A stretch of DNA of 64,000 nucleotides, taken from Bdellovibrio reynosensis. Lineage in GTDB: Bacteria; Bdellovibrionota; Bdellovibrionia; Bdellovibrionales; Bdellovibrionaceae. Below, one piece after another: positions 19,585 through 28,227 of this stretch. The number at the start of each line of letters is the position of its first letter. The first letter of the stretch is position 1. Below the pieces are notes generated by a model. The model had not been told where the DNA came from and made no database searches. It worked only from the letters and a program-made list of their open reading frames with translations. The translations under genes and the position numbers were made by a program. Location of the stretch: assembly GCF_022814725.1 (NCBI RefSeq), contig NZ_CP093442.1:2356001-2420000 (forward strand), written 5' to 3'.

Positions 19585-19809
19585 CTAGTTTTCCTCTGGG
19601 GTAAAGTCAGCCACTACGGGTTTACCGTCGGCACCTACTGACATCAAAATTTTAACTTTTGCTTCAGCATCTGTAAGACGTTGGTTGCACTCTCTAGAAA
19701 GTTTCACGCCCTCTTCAAAAAGTTTCAGGGATTCTTCTAATGCCAAATCGCCTTTTTCCATTTTTTGCACAATCTCTTCAAGACGGCCTAATTTTTTTTC
19801 GAAATCCAT
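19585..19809 (-). CDS. xseB: Exodeoxyribonuclease VII small subunit
   Basis: A 74-aa helical protein with the XseB signature FEKKLGRLEEIVQKMEKGDL followed by ALEESLKLFEEGVKLSREC. It binds XseA to form the enzyme that degrades single-stranded DNA to oligonucleotides. One base separates it from xseA and two from ispA, so the genes are coupled. Confidence 0.95.
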   Translation of the reverse strand: MDFEKKLGRLEEIVQKMEKGDLALEESLKLFEEGVKLSRECNQRLTDAEAKVKILMSVGADGKPVVADFTPEEN

Positions 19810-19810
19810 T

Positions 19811-21217
19811 TTATTTTCCCTTCACGCTGTCGACAACAGCAGTCAGTGATCCTTCAGCCAAGCGAATATCGATAAGGTCTCCCTTTTTCACCTGACCACC
19901 TGCCTTAATTACTTCGCTATTTTTGGTTACAATCGAATAACCACGGTCCACTACTTTCAATGGGCTTAGGCTATCTAAAATAGCCATATACTTAGAAAGG
20001 CTGGATCTTTTACGATCTAAAGAGTGCACAAGCGCTTTATCTGCGCGAGCCATTAGGAATTCCAGATCTTTTCTTTTTTCATCGATCAGATCTTCTGGCG
20101 TTCCCAGTTTTTCCGTTAACAATTCCACTTTGTGATGACGAACTGAAAACAATCTTCTTAAGGCAAATTCAAGACGATTTAAAAGATCGTCGTTACGCAG
20201 ATTTAAATCCTGCAAACGTCTTTGAGGATCAATTAAGCCTTTTGATAAACCTAAGATTCGTTGATGCAAAAGCTTCATCTTTTTTTCAAGACTGAAAGCA
20301 AGCAAGCGCTCGAAGTTTTTAATCTTAGCACTTAGCTCGCCAGAGCTTTTCGCGACTAGCTCTGCCGCTGCTGATGGCGTTGGCGCTCTTAAGTCAGCGA
20401 CGAAATCGGCAATGGTAAAATCAATCTCATGGCCTACGGCCGAAATGATCGGAATGGGACTTGCGGCAATTTGTCTTGCTAGCACTTCGTTATTAAAGCA
20501 CCACATGTCTTCAATGGAACCTCCACCGCGACCAACAATGATTGCATCAACATCCGGAAGATTGATGGCCTTTCTTAAAGCCTCCCCAATCAGCGGAGCC
20601 GCAGATTCACCTTGAACGATGGTTGGCACCACAGTCACTTGAATGCTTGGAGCGCGTCTTGAAAGAACATTTAAAATATCGCGGATCGCCGCACCCGTCG
20701 GAGAAGTAACAACCGCAATATGACGAGGGAAAGTTGGTATCGGTTTTTTACGAGCCGATTCAAACAAGCCTTCGGCTTTTAATTTCATCTTCAGTTGCTC
20801 AAAAGCTTTTTGCAAAGCTCCAGCACCGACAGGCTCCATCATGTCACACATTAGCTGATAGTTACCGCGCGGCTCATACACAGAAATGCGACCGCGAACG
20901 ATCACTTCCATGCCGTCCGTCGGTTTAAATTTTAAACGCGCGTTGTTCCCGCGAAACATCACCGCTGTGATTTGCGATTTAGAATCTTTTAAACTGAAAT
21001 AGAAATGCCCTGAGGTGTGAGCTTTGAAATTTGAAATCTCACCCTTCACCCAAATCACACCGACTTGGCCTTCAAGCAGTTGTTTGATGTAAACATTCAA
21101 CTGTTCAACAGAAAGAACTGAAGGCTCATTGCTTTTTGTGGAAACTTCATTGGCGCCAAGGCTTAGTTGCGCAGAAATTTCGGATTTTCTAAGGGCTTGA
21201 TTAGAGACGTCAGACAT
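19811..21217 (-). CDS. xseA: Exodeoxyribonuclease VII large subunit
   Basis: A 468-aa protein with an N-terminal OB fold (SVEQLNVYIKQLLEGQVGVIWVKGEISNFK..., TSGHFYFSLKD). The catalytic region has IAVVTSPTGAAIRDI, DAIIVGRGGGSIEDMW and ISAVGHEIDFTIADFVAD, then a coiled-coil region that binds XseB. It heads the xseA-xseB-ispA-tlyA run. The N-terminal 30 residues before the OB fold are longer than usual; an internal start is possible but no other ATG with a good ribosome site was found. Confidence 0.95.
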   Translation of the reverse strand: MSDVSNQALRKSEISAQLSLGANEVSTKSNEPSVLSVEQLNVYIKQLLEGQVGVIWVKGEISNFKAHTSGHFYFSLKDSKSQITAVMFRGNNARLKFKPTDGMEVIVRGRISVYEPRGNYQLMCDMMEPVGAGALQKAFEQLKMKLKAEGLFESARKKPIPTFPRHIAVVTSPTGAAIRDILNVLSRRAPSIQVTVVPTIVQGESAAPLIGEALRKAINLPDVDAIIVGRGGGSIEDMWCFNNEVLARQIAASPIPIISAVGHEIDFTIADFVADLRAPTPSAAAELVAKSSGELSAKIKNFERLLAFSLEKKMKLLHQRILGLSKGLIDPQRRLQDLNLRNDDLLNRLEFALRRLFSVRHHKVELLTEKLGTPEDLIDEKRKDLEFLMARADKALVHSLDRKRSSLSKYMAILDSLSPLKVVDRGYSIVTKNSEVIKAGGQVKKGDLIDIRLAEGSLTAVVDSVKGK

Positions 21218-21287
21218 ACGCGCCCAAGGCTAATCCTGGGGGCCGTTTGAGTCAAGTCACGCAGACTTTATTCTTAGGTTTTCACTC

Positions 21288-21512
21288 TTATAAAGAGGAG
21301 TACCAAACGTTTTGTGCGGCCCATAGCCCGCCGACAAAGAAACACACCCAGCCAAGGGATTTATGGCGCGCTAAGTTCTGATACATCTCTCCCATGCGCT
21401 CTTGGCCAATCCGCACCAGGAAAGGATTTTCCAGCACAACTACCATAAGTAGTCCATACAAAAAAACGACGAAAGGAAAAATAAAATCTAACTTTTCAGG
21501 TGTCATATTCAA
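21288..21512 (-). CDS. Small two-helix membrane protein, unknown
   Basis: A 74-aa protein with two hydrophobic segments (about residues 9-27, FIFPFVVFLYGLLMVVVL, and 54-70, LGWVCFFVGGLWAAQNVW) joined by a charged loop. No family is recognised. It lies 70 bases before xseA in the same direction and could be its first cotranscribed gene. The plus-strand 6S RNA promoter begins just beyond its 5' end. Confidence 0.6.
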   Translation of the reverse strand: MNMTPEKLDFIFPFVVFLYGLLMVVVLENPFLVRIGQERMGEMYQNLARHKSLGWVCFFVGGLWAAQNVWYSSL

Positions 21513-21551
21513 TTTATCGGAGTTTTGCGGGAAAGTAAGAGTCTTGGATTA

Positions 21552-21579
21552 TTGACGGAAATAAGAGACGTGATAATAT
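21552..21579 (+). promoter_or_regulatory. Promoter of the 6S RNA gene
   Basis: TTGACG (21552-21557) and an extended -10, TG-A-TAATAT (21571-21579), are 16 bases apart. The expected transcription start is about 21586-21590, matching the 5' end of the 6S-like RNA. Confidence 0.65.
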
Positions 21580-21586
21580 TATGAAA

Positions 21587-21764
21587 TAGGGTTCGACGGC
21601 GTAAAGCTCATCGAAAATAAACCTTACAAGCATATAATTGGGGACCGTCCCTGACAATGGTGAGCAAGCTCAGCTCGTACTGAGAAGCCTAAAGTTGTTA
21701 TCATGGTGACCCACCTTAGCTAAAACAGGTTTAGGTTTCAGAGTAGCCATCGGGCCTTTTTTTT
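21587..21764 (+). ncRNA. ssrS: 6S RNA
   Basis: The segment GGTGAGCAAGCTC...GAGAAGCCTAAAG (21659-21704) matches the conserved 3' core of proteobacterial 6S RNA, where E. coli has GGTGAGCATGCTC...GAGAAGCCTTAAA. The 5' side contains GGGACCGTCCCT (21640-21651) flanking the central bubble. The ends pair: CGACGGC (21594-21600) with GCCATCG (21746-21752) apart from one mismatch. A T-run at 21757-21764 ends it, and a promoter lies just upstream. 6S RNA mimics an open promoter and binds sigma-70 RNA polymerase in stationary phase. The family is recognised by eye; ends are approximate. Confidence 0.85.
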
Positions 21765-21807
21765 ATTTCTACGCCCGATCGCTTTTGTGTCTCAGATTGA
21801 GATTTCC

Positions 21808-22293
21808 CTAGCGAGCATTAATAATCTGAATATATTTTTCAAGCCTGACTGGAGTTAACATTCCGTTAGCGTCTTCGGTAAAACCAAGAAGTTCCAAAGT
21901 CGCAGTCACTGATTCTTTTGAACCAATCTTTAAGCCGCCACACTTCATCGTGCAACCTAGGTCTAAGATTTCATTTGGCTTCATCTTGCTAGGAATTCCT
22001 AAAGCCGCCAATTTATAATCATGGTAAACGCACTCGTTTGCTCCCAATGACGAAGAGAATTTCAAAGTCAGCATGATCGGTAAATAAGGAGTCGCAGTTA
22101 AATTAGAAATACGAATCTGCGGAATATCAACGTAGGGCGAAAGAATGTCAGGCACAGTCGATCCATCTTCAAAAGCCATGCAGCTTAAGGAATTGCCGTG
22201 AATCACAAAAGCATCTTTTTGTGACGCAAATTCGACGGCTGCAAAACTTGTAGAAGACCATAGAAGTAATAAACCCAAAGTGAATAATTTCAT
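21808..22293 (-). CDS. Exported protein of unknown function
   Basis: A 161-aa protein with a signal peptide (MKLFTLGLLLLWSSTSFA), predicted to be periplasmic or secreted. The mature part has three or four cysteines (SLSCMAFED, ANECVYHDY, DLGCTMKCGG) and beta-strand character. The ATG at 22293 is used because it begins the signal peptide and is preceded by an AAAGGA ribosome site; a longer frame from 22386 would add 31 residues unlike a signal. No family recognised. It stands alone between the 6S gene and a divergent lipoprotein gene. Confidence 0.7.
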   Translation of the reverse strand: MKLFTLGLLLLWSSTSFAAVEFASQKDAFVIHGNSLSCMAFEDGSTVPDILSPYVDIPQIRISNLTATPYLPIMLTLKFSSSLGANECVYHDYKLAALGIPSKMKPNEILDLGCTMKCGGLKIGSKESVTATLELLGFTEDANGMLTPVRLEKYIQIINAR

Positions 22294-22532
22294 AGAAGTG
22301 TCCTTTCGCGAATACGAATAGCATAGTTCCGCTGAGACTGAATTCAATCTGCAAGTTCTCAATATGCTCCACAAGATTTCGTTCAAAGAAATTTACCGGG
22401 ACTTAGCAAGCTCTTTCCCCGTTTCAAGGTGATACAAGCTGTTTAGAAGTTCGACGCTTTCACCAAGACTTTTAGTAACATTTTAGCCCTCGAATCGTTC
22501 AGTCACATATCCTTAAGTCCGATAAGCTCAGT

Positions 22533-24508
22533 ATGAGTTTAGTTAGGAATATCAGGGCTTTTGTTATAGCTCTCTCTCTAGTTTTATCAGCATGTGGTGG
22601 CGGCTCCTTTGAGAGTAACGACTCATCTTCCAATTCTCCAGCCGCAACAGAACCAACTTACTACGGCACCCCGACTGACATTGCTGACCCTGTCACTGTA
22701 ACTATCGCAGCAAAGTTCCTTTATCGCCACAATTAGACTTTACACCTGGTGGAGTAAATAACGGATTAGGAAGTGTTGTAGCCGCAGGAAATGCTGTAGC
22801 GATTCCTTTTGCTGAATTCCACGTTTATGATTCTGCTGGAAAACGTGTGCAACAAGGTGAAACGAATACTTCGGGCCATGCGATTTTTGAAATGCCAAAA
22901 ACTGCTGGCACCTACACTTTGAAAGTGTATTCACGTTCATTTAATGATTACGCAAAGATTAGCGTTTTAGAAAATATTTATTCGAATACACCTTATTCGA
23001 TTTCCAAATCCTTTACGATCTCTAGTTCCGATATCGCATCTGGAACTTTAGATTTAAGTGCTAGCCCTGTCTATGCAGAAGCTAATGAAAGTGCTTCAAC
23101 GAAGATTGAAGGTGGCGCCTTTAATATCATGTTTAACGTGTTAATTGCGAATGAATATATTCGTCGCAATATTCACAAAAACGGGGCTTCAAATGATGGT
23201 ACCCCATCTTTAGATTCCGATGAGTGGTGGGTCGCTGATAAGGTAACAGTCTATTGGAAAGCGGGCTTTAATCCTTATACTTATTTTGGATCTTCAGCGC
23301 CGTTGTCATTTTATTCACCTGGCGAAAAGAAATTATATATTCTAGGTGGCAGCAGCGGCGACGTGAAGTCCGCTGATACTGATCACTTCGATGATTCAGT
23401 CATCCTTCATGAATATGCCCATTTCTTAGAAGACACTTATGGAAATTCCGCTTCACCAGGCGGTTCACATACTGGAAACTTCGTCATTGATGCCCGTCTG
23501 GCATGGAGTGAAGGCTTTGCTAATTATTTCCAAGGCGCAGTGCTAACTGGTGCTGACGCTTTTGATAACTCAGCTAGTGAAACACGCATTCCTGCAGCTA
23601 AAAGATATCATTATTACGTTGATACCTACGGCTACAAGGGTGGCGGTTCGGCGGGTATTGGGGTTCAATTCAACCTTGCTGCCGTTGGAAGTGATATTTC
23701 AGAGCCGGATAGTACGTACGGCGACCTTGCGGGTACTGGCACTTTCCGTGAGGTTTCAATTTCTAGAACTCTTTATAAATCCACTCGCGCAACTACAGAA
23801 AGCTATGCACTGACGAAGGCTGGCGGTGGCGTGTCGTTTGAAAATATTTGGAAAGTTTTTGCAGGTGAAAACACGAACGGTTACAGTCGTTCAAATCCAC
23901 TTCCTTACAGTCTAAATAAAACAACTTCTTTCCCAATTCCGAACTCTGGTCTTTTCAACTGGCTTCTTACTAAAAATGGCGTAGCTGGGGCCGAGTGGAA
24001 TAGCATTTTAAGTGAAGAAAAACAGAATAAGACAACTCATGATTATGCTTATCTTTTAGCTGCGGCGACCTGTGCCGGGACTACTTTTAACGGTGGTGCC
24101 GTTGAAACCGGAAACAGAATGGGCAGCGACCCGATCAATCGTTCTCACCAACAAATGAACAATGATTTCTATTTGTATTACCATGATGGCACCGGCACGA
24201 ATTTAAGTATTAGTTATTCGACAACTGGCAATGCTCCCGATTTAGATTTGATTCTTTACCGTAAATCTTACGTCTACTTTGAAGATGACCACTGGTATGG
24301 CGGATACTCATCTAATTATGTGGCGAAATCCAGCCGCACTGTCGGGGGGACTACTGAATCCGTGAGCTTAAGCGGCTTGGCCGCTGGTTACTACGTATTG
24401 AACGTAAAGATCAACGCTTACGGAAAAACTCAATCCCAGATGACCGGAACCTCAACTTACAAGGTTTATAAAACTGGAGTACAACTATGTGGAACAGAAC
24501 AACCTTAA
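22533..24508 (+). pseudogene. Frameshifted lipoprotein metalloprotease (HExxH) with C-terminal PPC-like domain
   Basis: Two frames make one gene. Frame 1 (22533-22736) gives a lipoprotein start (lipobox VLSAC, Cys21, then GGGS) and reads VTVTIAAKF before a stop at 22734-22736. The other frame is open from before 22712 (KVPLSPQLDFTPGG) to 24508. A one-base loss near 22711-22720 would explain the break. The joined protein has a regulatory-like beta domain (FAEFHVYDSAGKRV), the zinc protease motif VILHEYAHFLED (23402-23437) and a C-terminal pre-peptidase-like domain (PDLDLILYRKS, AAGYYVLNVKINAYG). A GTG at 22847 has no ribosome site, so an independent start there is unlikely. The defect may be real or a sequencing error; no obvious slippery heptamer is present. 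Confidence 0.75.
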
Positions 24509-25038
24509 CAGTTTTATCCTTAGGATTAGCGGTTGGAGTTTTCGGGGGGAATTTTTTCCTTTCTAAAAATCAATCTGAACGCAAACCTTCTTCTGTGACG
24601 CATTGGAAGCCTGCTCCGATGGGGAAGCATCTTGCCTTATTAAAAGTCGAAATCGCGCAGCCAGAAATTATTCCAGAAGAAGGCAGTGAAGAAGTGACTT
24701 TGCTTGGAAGAATTCTTGTAAATCAAAAAATGGATTCTGATCTTACTTACTCTTGGACTTTACCAGAAGGTGTTGAAGTCATAGAAGGAAACATCTCTGA
24801 TACTTTATCTTCCGTGCATACAGGCCAGATCGTAGAAGTCAGACTTGTTGTTTCTGGCTTTAACCGTGAAAAACAAAGACTGATTTCTTTAGAAGCAAAC
24901 GGTGCACAAGGCACTCGCGCTATGGGGAACTCGGCTGTTCTAGCTAGCCGCCCAGAAGAAACTTTCGAGGCCGTAGCCCCGGAACTTAAAAAATCAGCCG
25001 AAGAACAGCTTGGGACAGAATTCAAATCCCGCCGCTAA
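24487..25038 (+). CDS. Membrane-anchored protein of unknown function
   Basis: A 183-aa protein with one N-terminal hydrophobic helix (residues 7-25, LTVLSLGLAVGVFGGNFFL) that can be an uncleaved anchor, and a beta-rich extracytoplasmic part (residues 50-150). It overlaps the end of the metalloprotease gene by 22 bases and has a GGAG ribosome site inside that gene, so the two are coupled. This suggests it works with the protease, for example as partner or inhibitor; that is a guess from position. No family recognised. Confidence 0.65.
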   Translation: MWNRTTLTVLSLGLAVGVFGGNFFLSKNQSERKPSSVTHWKPAPMGKHLALLKVEIAQPEIIPEEGSEEVTLLGRILVNQKMDSDLTYSWTLPEGVEVIEGNISDTLSSVHTGQIVEVRLVVSGFNREKQRLISLEANGAQGTRAMGNSAVLASRPEETFEAVAPELKKSAEEQLGTEFKSRR

Positions 25039-25042
25039 GCCA

Positions 25043-25167
25043 GAACCGTTCAAAAATGGTCAGATGCAAGGCGGAGGTTGTTTTGCGAAACGGAGGCGTG
25101 GCAGCGCCACGTCGGAGAGTAGTAAAACGGCCGACAACGCAGTCAGATGGCCGTTTTTCAACGGTTC
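25043..25167. repeat. Structured intergenic element (long imperfect palindrome) between convergent genes
   Basis: The arms GAACCGTTCAAAAATGGTCA (25043-25062) and TGGCCGTTTTTCAACGGTTC (25148-25167) pair with few mismatches. Inside lie CAGATGCAAGGCGG, a GTTGTTTT/AAAAC pairing zone and a central hairpin CGTGGC-AGC-GCCACG. From memory this pattern (CCGTTCAAAAAT...CAGATGCAAGGC...CAACGCAG...CCGTTTTTCAACGG) is a dispersed intergenic element found in many proteobacterial genomes, including Geobacter-type bacteria. It fills the whole gap between the two convergent genes and could end both transcripts. Confidence 0.65.
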
Positions 25168-25727
25168 TACATCGGAATTACTTCGATTTCTGGGTTGAAT
25201 TGATCTCTTAAAATCCCTTCAATCGCCATCAGTGTGCCAGATGTAGCACTTGGGCAAGTACCACAAGCACCTTGGTAAAATACGTAAAGCTTGTTGTCTT
25301 CGTACTTCACCACATCCAGGTCACCACCGTCACCTTGCAATCCAGGACGAACCGTGTGATCAAGGATCTCTTCAATCTGCTGAACTTCCGGTGGCAGACT
25401 TGCTCTGCGCATTTTCTTTTCATCCACTTGGGTGACGTTCGGATTATGTGCCGCCATTCTTGTTTGAATCACAGCGCACACGTTCTTTTGCACTTCTTCA
25501 GGATCAGCATCAAAGTTATGAGTGATCGTGATAACGTTTTGAAAGAAGTGAACTTGGCGAACGTTTTCAACTTGGAACAAAGCTGAAGCCAGCATGCTCA
25601 TCTCTGCTTCCTTAGCATCAGCATAAGTCGCTTTGCCTTCGTTAAGAACAGGACGATCCAATACGAACTTCCAAGCGTTCGGATTAGGTGTTGCTTGAAT
25701 ACGAATTAGTACATCTTGCGCGTTCAT
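25167..25727 (-). CDS. nfuA: Nfu-type Fe-S cluster carrier protein
   Basis: A 186-aa protein with an N-terminal Nfu domain (residues 7-90, IRIQATPNPNAWKFVLD) and a C-terminal NifU-like scaffold domain (110-186). The cluster-binding CxxC is Cys155-Gly-Thr-Cys158 in ACGTCPSATSGTL. It receives clusters from the SUF system and hands them to target proteins. It is the last gene of the suf operon, with a 4-base overlap with sufS. The symbol is by domain type; the E. coli NfuA N-terminal domain is different in kind. Confidence 0.85.
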   Translation of the reverse strand: MNAQDVLIRIQATPNPNAWKFVLDRPVLNEGKATYADAKEAEMSMLASALFQVENVRQVHFFQNVITITHNFDADPEEVQKNVCAVIQTRMAAHNPNVTQVDEKKMRRASLPPEVQQIEEILDHTVRPGLQGDGGDLDVVKYEDNKLYVFYQGACGTCPSATSGTLMAIEGILRDQFNPEIEVIPM

Positions 25728-26956
25728 AATAACATCTCCCGGGCTTTCACCACGGCCTTCACTAATGCATCAATATCATCGTGATTATTATACACTGAAA
25801 ACGAAGCTCTGACTGTGCCTGGGATACCAAGTCTTGCCATCAATGGCTGAGTACAGTGGTTTCCGGCGCGAACAGCGACCCCTTCACGGTCAAGAATTTG
25901 ACCAACGTCAGAGTGGTGAGCCCCTTTTAAATTAAAAGAAACAATCGGACCTTTATTCGCGGCAGTTCCGAATATTTTCAAATCCGGAATAGCAGAAAGT
26001 TTTTCTGTCGCTACTTTTAATAGATCCATTTCATAAGCATGGATTTTATCAAAACCGATCTTTTCGATAAAATCGATAGCCGCATGCAAGCCCACGGCAC
26101 CTTCGACGTGTGGCGTTCCCGCTTCAAATCTAATTGGCACATCATTAAATGTCGTACCTTCGGTAGTCACTTTAGAAATCATCGCCCCGCCACCTTGGTA
26201 AGGAGGCATGTGATCTAAGATTTCTTTTTTTCCGTATAAGATACCAAAACCGAATGGCCCAAAAAGTTTATGCGCAGAGAATACAAAGAAGTCACAATCA
26301 ATAGCTTGAACGTCGACTTTGCCTTGGGAAACGATCTGAGCGCCATCAATTAAGACTTTGGCGCCAACATCGTGGGCCAATTTTGTTAATAGCGGCATAT
26401 CCGTGTTAGTGCCAAGTACATTGGAACTAGCCGTGAATGCCACCATCTTGGTTTTAGAAGAAAGTTTGCTTTTGAAGTCTTCGACGTTCAATTCGCCGTT
26501 ATCATGAATAGCTGCGAATAAAACTTTTGCTCCTACCTTTTCAGCAACGATTTGCCAAGGAACGATGTTCCCATGGTGTTCCATTTCGGTAACCAAGATC
26601 TCGTCACCTTTTTGTAGGTTCGTTAAACCCCAAGAATGAGCGACAAGGTTAATACCTTCTGTAGTCCCACGAACAAATACAACTTCTTCTTGTTGGCGAG
26701 CACCAATGAACTGCGCGACTCTATGACGAGAAGATTCAAAGAATCCCGTCGCCACGTCACCAAGATAATGAGCACCTCTGTGCACATTTGAAGTTTCAAA
26801 AGAATAGAAATGAGAAATACGATTTACTACGGAAACAGGCTTTAAAGTCGTTGCAGCACTATCAAGATAAATCAAATCCTTGCCATACACTTTTTGTGTT
26901 AGCGCCGGGAATTCCCCACGAACATCAGCAAAGATTTTATCTAAAGCACTACTCAT
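25724..26956 (-). CDS. sufS: Cysteine desulfurase SufS
   Basis: A 410-aa PLP enzyme of the SufS/CsdA group. It has the PLP-lysine motif FFVFSAHKLFGPFG, the group II signature AGNHCTQPLM with the catalytic Cys near residue 368, and the start YLDSAATTLKP. It removes sulfur from cysteine and forms a persulfide for cluster assembly. No SufE gene is next to it; whether SufU/SufE occurs elsewhere cannot be seen. It lies 2 bases after sufD. Confidence 0.96.
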   Translation of the reverse strand: MSSALDKIFADVRGEFPALTQKVYGKDLIYLDSAATTLKPVSVVNRISHFYSFETSNVHRGAHYLGDVATGFFESSRHRVAQFIGARQQEEVVFVRGTTEGINLVAHSWGLTNLQKGDEILVTEMEHHGNIVPWQIVAEKVGAKVLFAAIHDNGELNVEDFKSKLSSKTKMVAFTASSNVLGTNTDMPLLTKLAHDVGAKVLIDGAQIVSQGKVDVQAIDCDFFVFSAHKLFGPFGFGILYGKKEILDHMPPYQGGGAMISKVTTEGTTFNDVPIRFEAGTPHVEGAVGLHAAIDFIEKIGFDKIHAYEMDLLKVATEKLSAIPDLKIFGTAANKGPIVSFNLKGAHHSDVGQILDREGVAVRAGNHCTQPLMARLGIPGTVRASFSVYNNHDDIDALVKAVVKAREMLL

Positions 26957-26958
26957 AC

Positions 26959-28224
26959 TTAATTACCTACATGAAGCTTTTTAAAAGCTTCATCCAAATG
27001 ACGAGTCAGCCATTTTTGGATGCCGTCGTCAGAAATTTTGTAAATCACTTCAGATAAGAAACCATAACTTAACATCGGAATAGCTACCGATTTCGGGATG
27101 GCTCTTGACTGAAGATAGAAAAGCTCTTCACGGTTTAACTGTCCTACAGTTGAACCGTGGGCCGCTTTCACATCGTCAGCATAAACCTGCAAACAAGGTT
27201 TGCTGTCAGCCTCAGCTTTTGAACTTAACAACAAGTTGTTATTAAGCTGGGCTGAATTAGCCTTTTGCGCACCCTTTTGGATTAATACTTTACCTACGAA
27301 GGCAGCTCTTGATTCATCATCAAGAATACCTTTGTATAATTGATTGGTATTGCAATCGCCCACTTGGTGATCGATCACAGACGTATTATCCACGTGCTGA
27401 GAACCCTTCACAGCGTAAACGCCTAGGATCTCAGAATTTGAACCAGGTCCGGTTAACAACACTTCTAAAGAGTGACGAGAAAGGCCGGCACCGGTTGCAA
27501 ACGCTAAACTTTCTAAAGTCGCATTCTTAGCAACATGGATACGAGTTCTACCGATGTTGATCGCATTTTCTGATTCAGCCTGCACGCGTGTGTAGCTAAC
27601 TTTTGCATTTTCCGCGATTTGCAAATCCAAAACGGAATTTACAAAATATGAAACGCCGGTTTTACCGTAATAGCTTTCAAGAATTTTAACTGAAGATCTA
27701 GTTCCCACTTCTACGCGAATGCGTGGGTGCACCATTAAAGCAGGTCCACCTTCAACAGAAGTGAAAAACACGAAATTCACAGGTTTTTCCACAGAGGTTT
27801 CTTTAGCTAAGGCCACGACAAAGGGTTTTGCTAAGTAAGCTCCGTTTAAAGCATCAAAAGTGTCATCAAAGTGATTTGGATACTCTGAAAGCTCACGCAA
27901 TGTGAAACCGTGAGGAAGCTCCGAAGATAATGTTTTATTTAAAACACCATTAAAGAACACTACATTGGTGAATTCAGGATTTAAGATCTTTTTAATTTCT
28001 AAAATAGTGTCATGGCTTGGCTCTACCGGATTAAAAGCGCTTGGCATGAAGTTCACATCAGCCAAAACTTTTACATTCGTATAATGCCAGTCTTCATCTT
28101 TACGGCTTGGCAACCCCTTATGAAGAGCATAGTCATACCCAGCCTGACGGAAAGAAGCTAACGCCCCTTCTGCCGGGTAGGCTTGACTGAATCTATCGTA
28201 GGTAGAAAGTAAGTTCATAGCCAT
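26959..28224 (-). CDS. sufD: Fe-S assembly protein SufD
   Basis: A 421-aa protein with the SufB/SufD beta-helix core: HVDNTSVIDHQVGDCNTNQLYKG and LSSKAEADSKPCLQVYADDVKAAHGSTVGQLNREELFYLQSRAI. In the family SufD pairs with SufB and SufC2 as the cluster scaffold. The first codons read MAMNL; the second ATG at 28218 is also a possible start, and the ribosome site is weak, as expected for a gene 3 bases after sufC. It lies in the suf operon. Confidence 0.94.
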   Translation of the reverse strand: MAMNLLSTYDRFSQAYPAEGALASFRQAGYDYALHKGLPSRKDEDWHYTNVKVLADVNFMPSAFNPVEPSHDTILEIKKILNPEFTNVVFFNGVLNKTLSSELPHGFTLRELSEYPNHFDDTFDALNGAYLAKPFVVALAKETSVEKPVNFVFFTSVEGGPALMVHPRIRVEVGTRSSVKILESYYGKTGVSYFVNSVLDLQIAENAKVSYTRVQAESENAINIGRTRIHVAKNATLESLAFATGAGLSRHSLEVLLTGPGSNSEILGVYAVKGSQHVDNTSVIDHQVGDCNTNQLYKGILDDESRAAFVGKVLIQKGAQKANSAQLNNNLLLSSKAEADSKPCLQVYADDVKAAHGSTVGQLNREELFYLQSRAIPKSVAIPMLSYGFLSEVIYKISDDGIQKWLTRHLDEAFKKLHVGN

Positions 28225-28227
28225 AAC

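Noticed and set aside
21790-21802. TCTCA-GAT-TGAGA palindrome as part of the 42-47 kb motif set
   Set aside because: The arm is only 5 bp and the site lies far away after the 6S gene; chance is likely.
21588-21806. Region before the exported protein as a terminator or attenuator only
   Set aside because: The conserved 6S core and the promoter explain the structure better.
22847-24508. Metalloprotease as an independent gene from GTG at 22847
   Set aside because: The same frame is open upstream with sensible sequence, there is no ribosome site, and the lipoprotein signal lies in the preceding frame; a frameshift explains this better.
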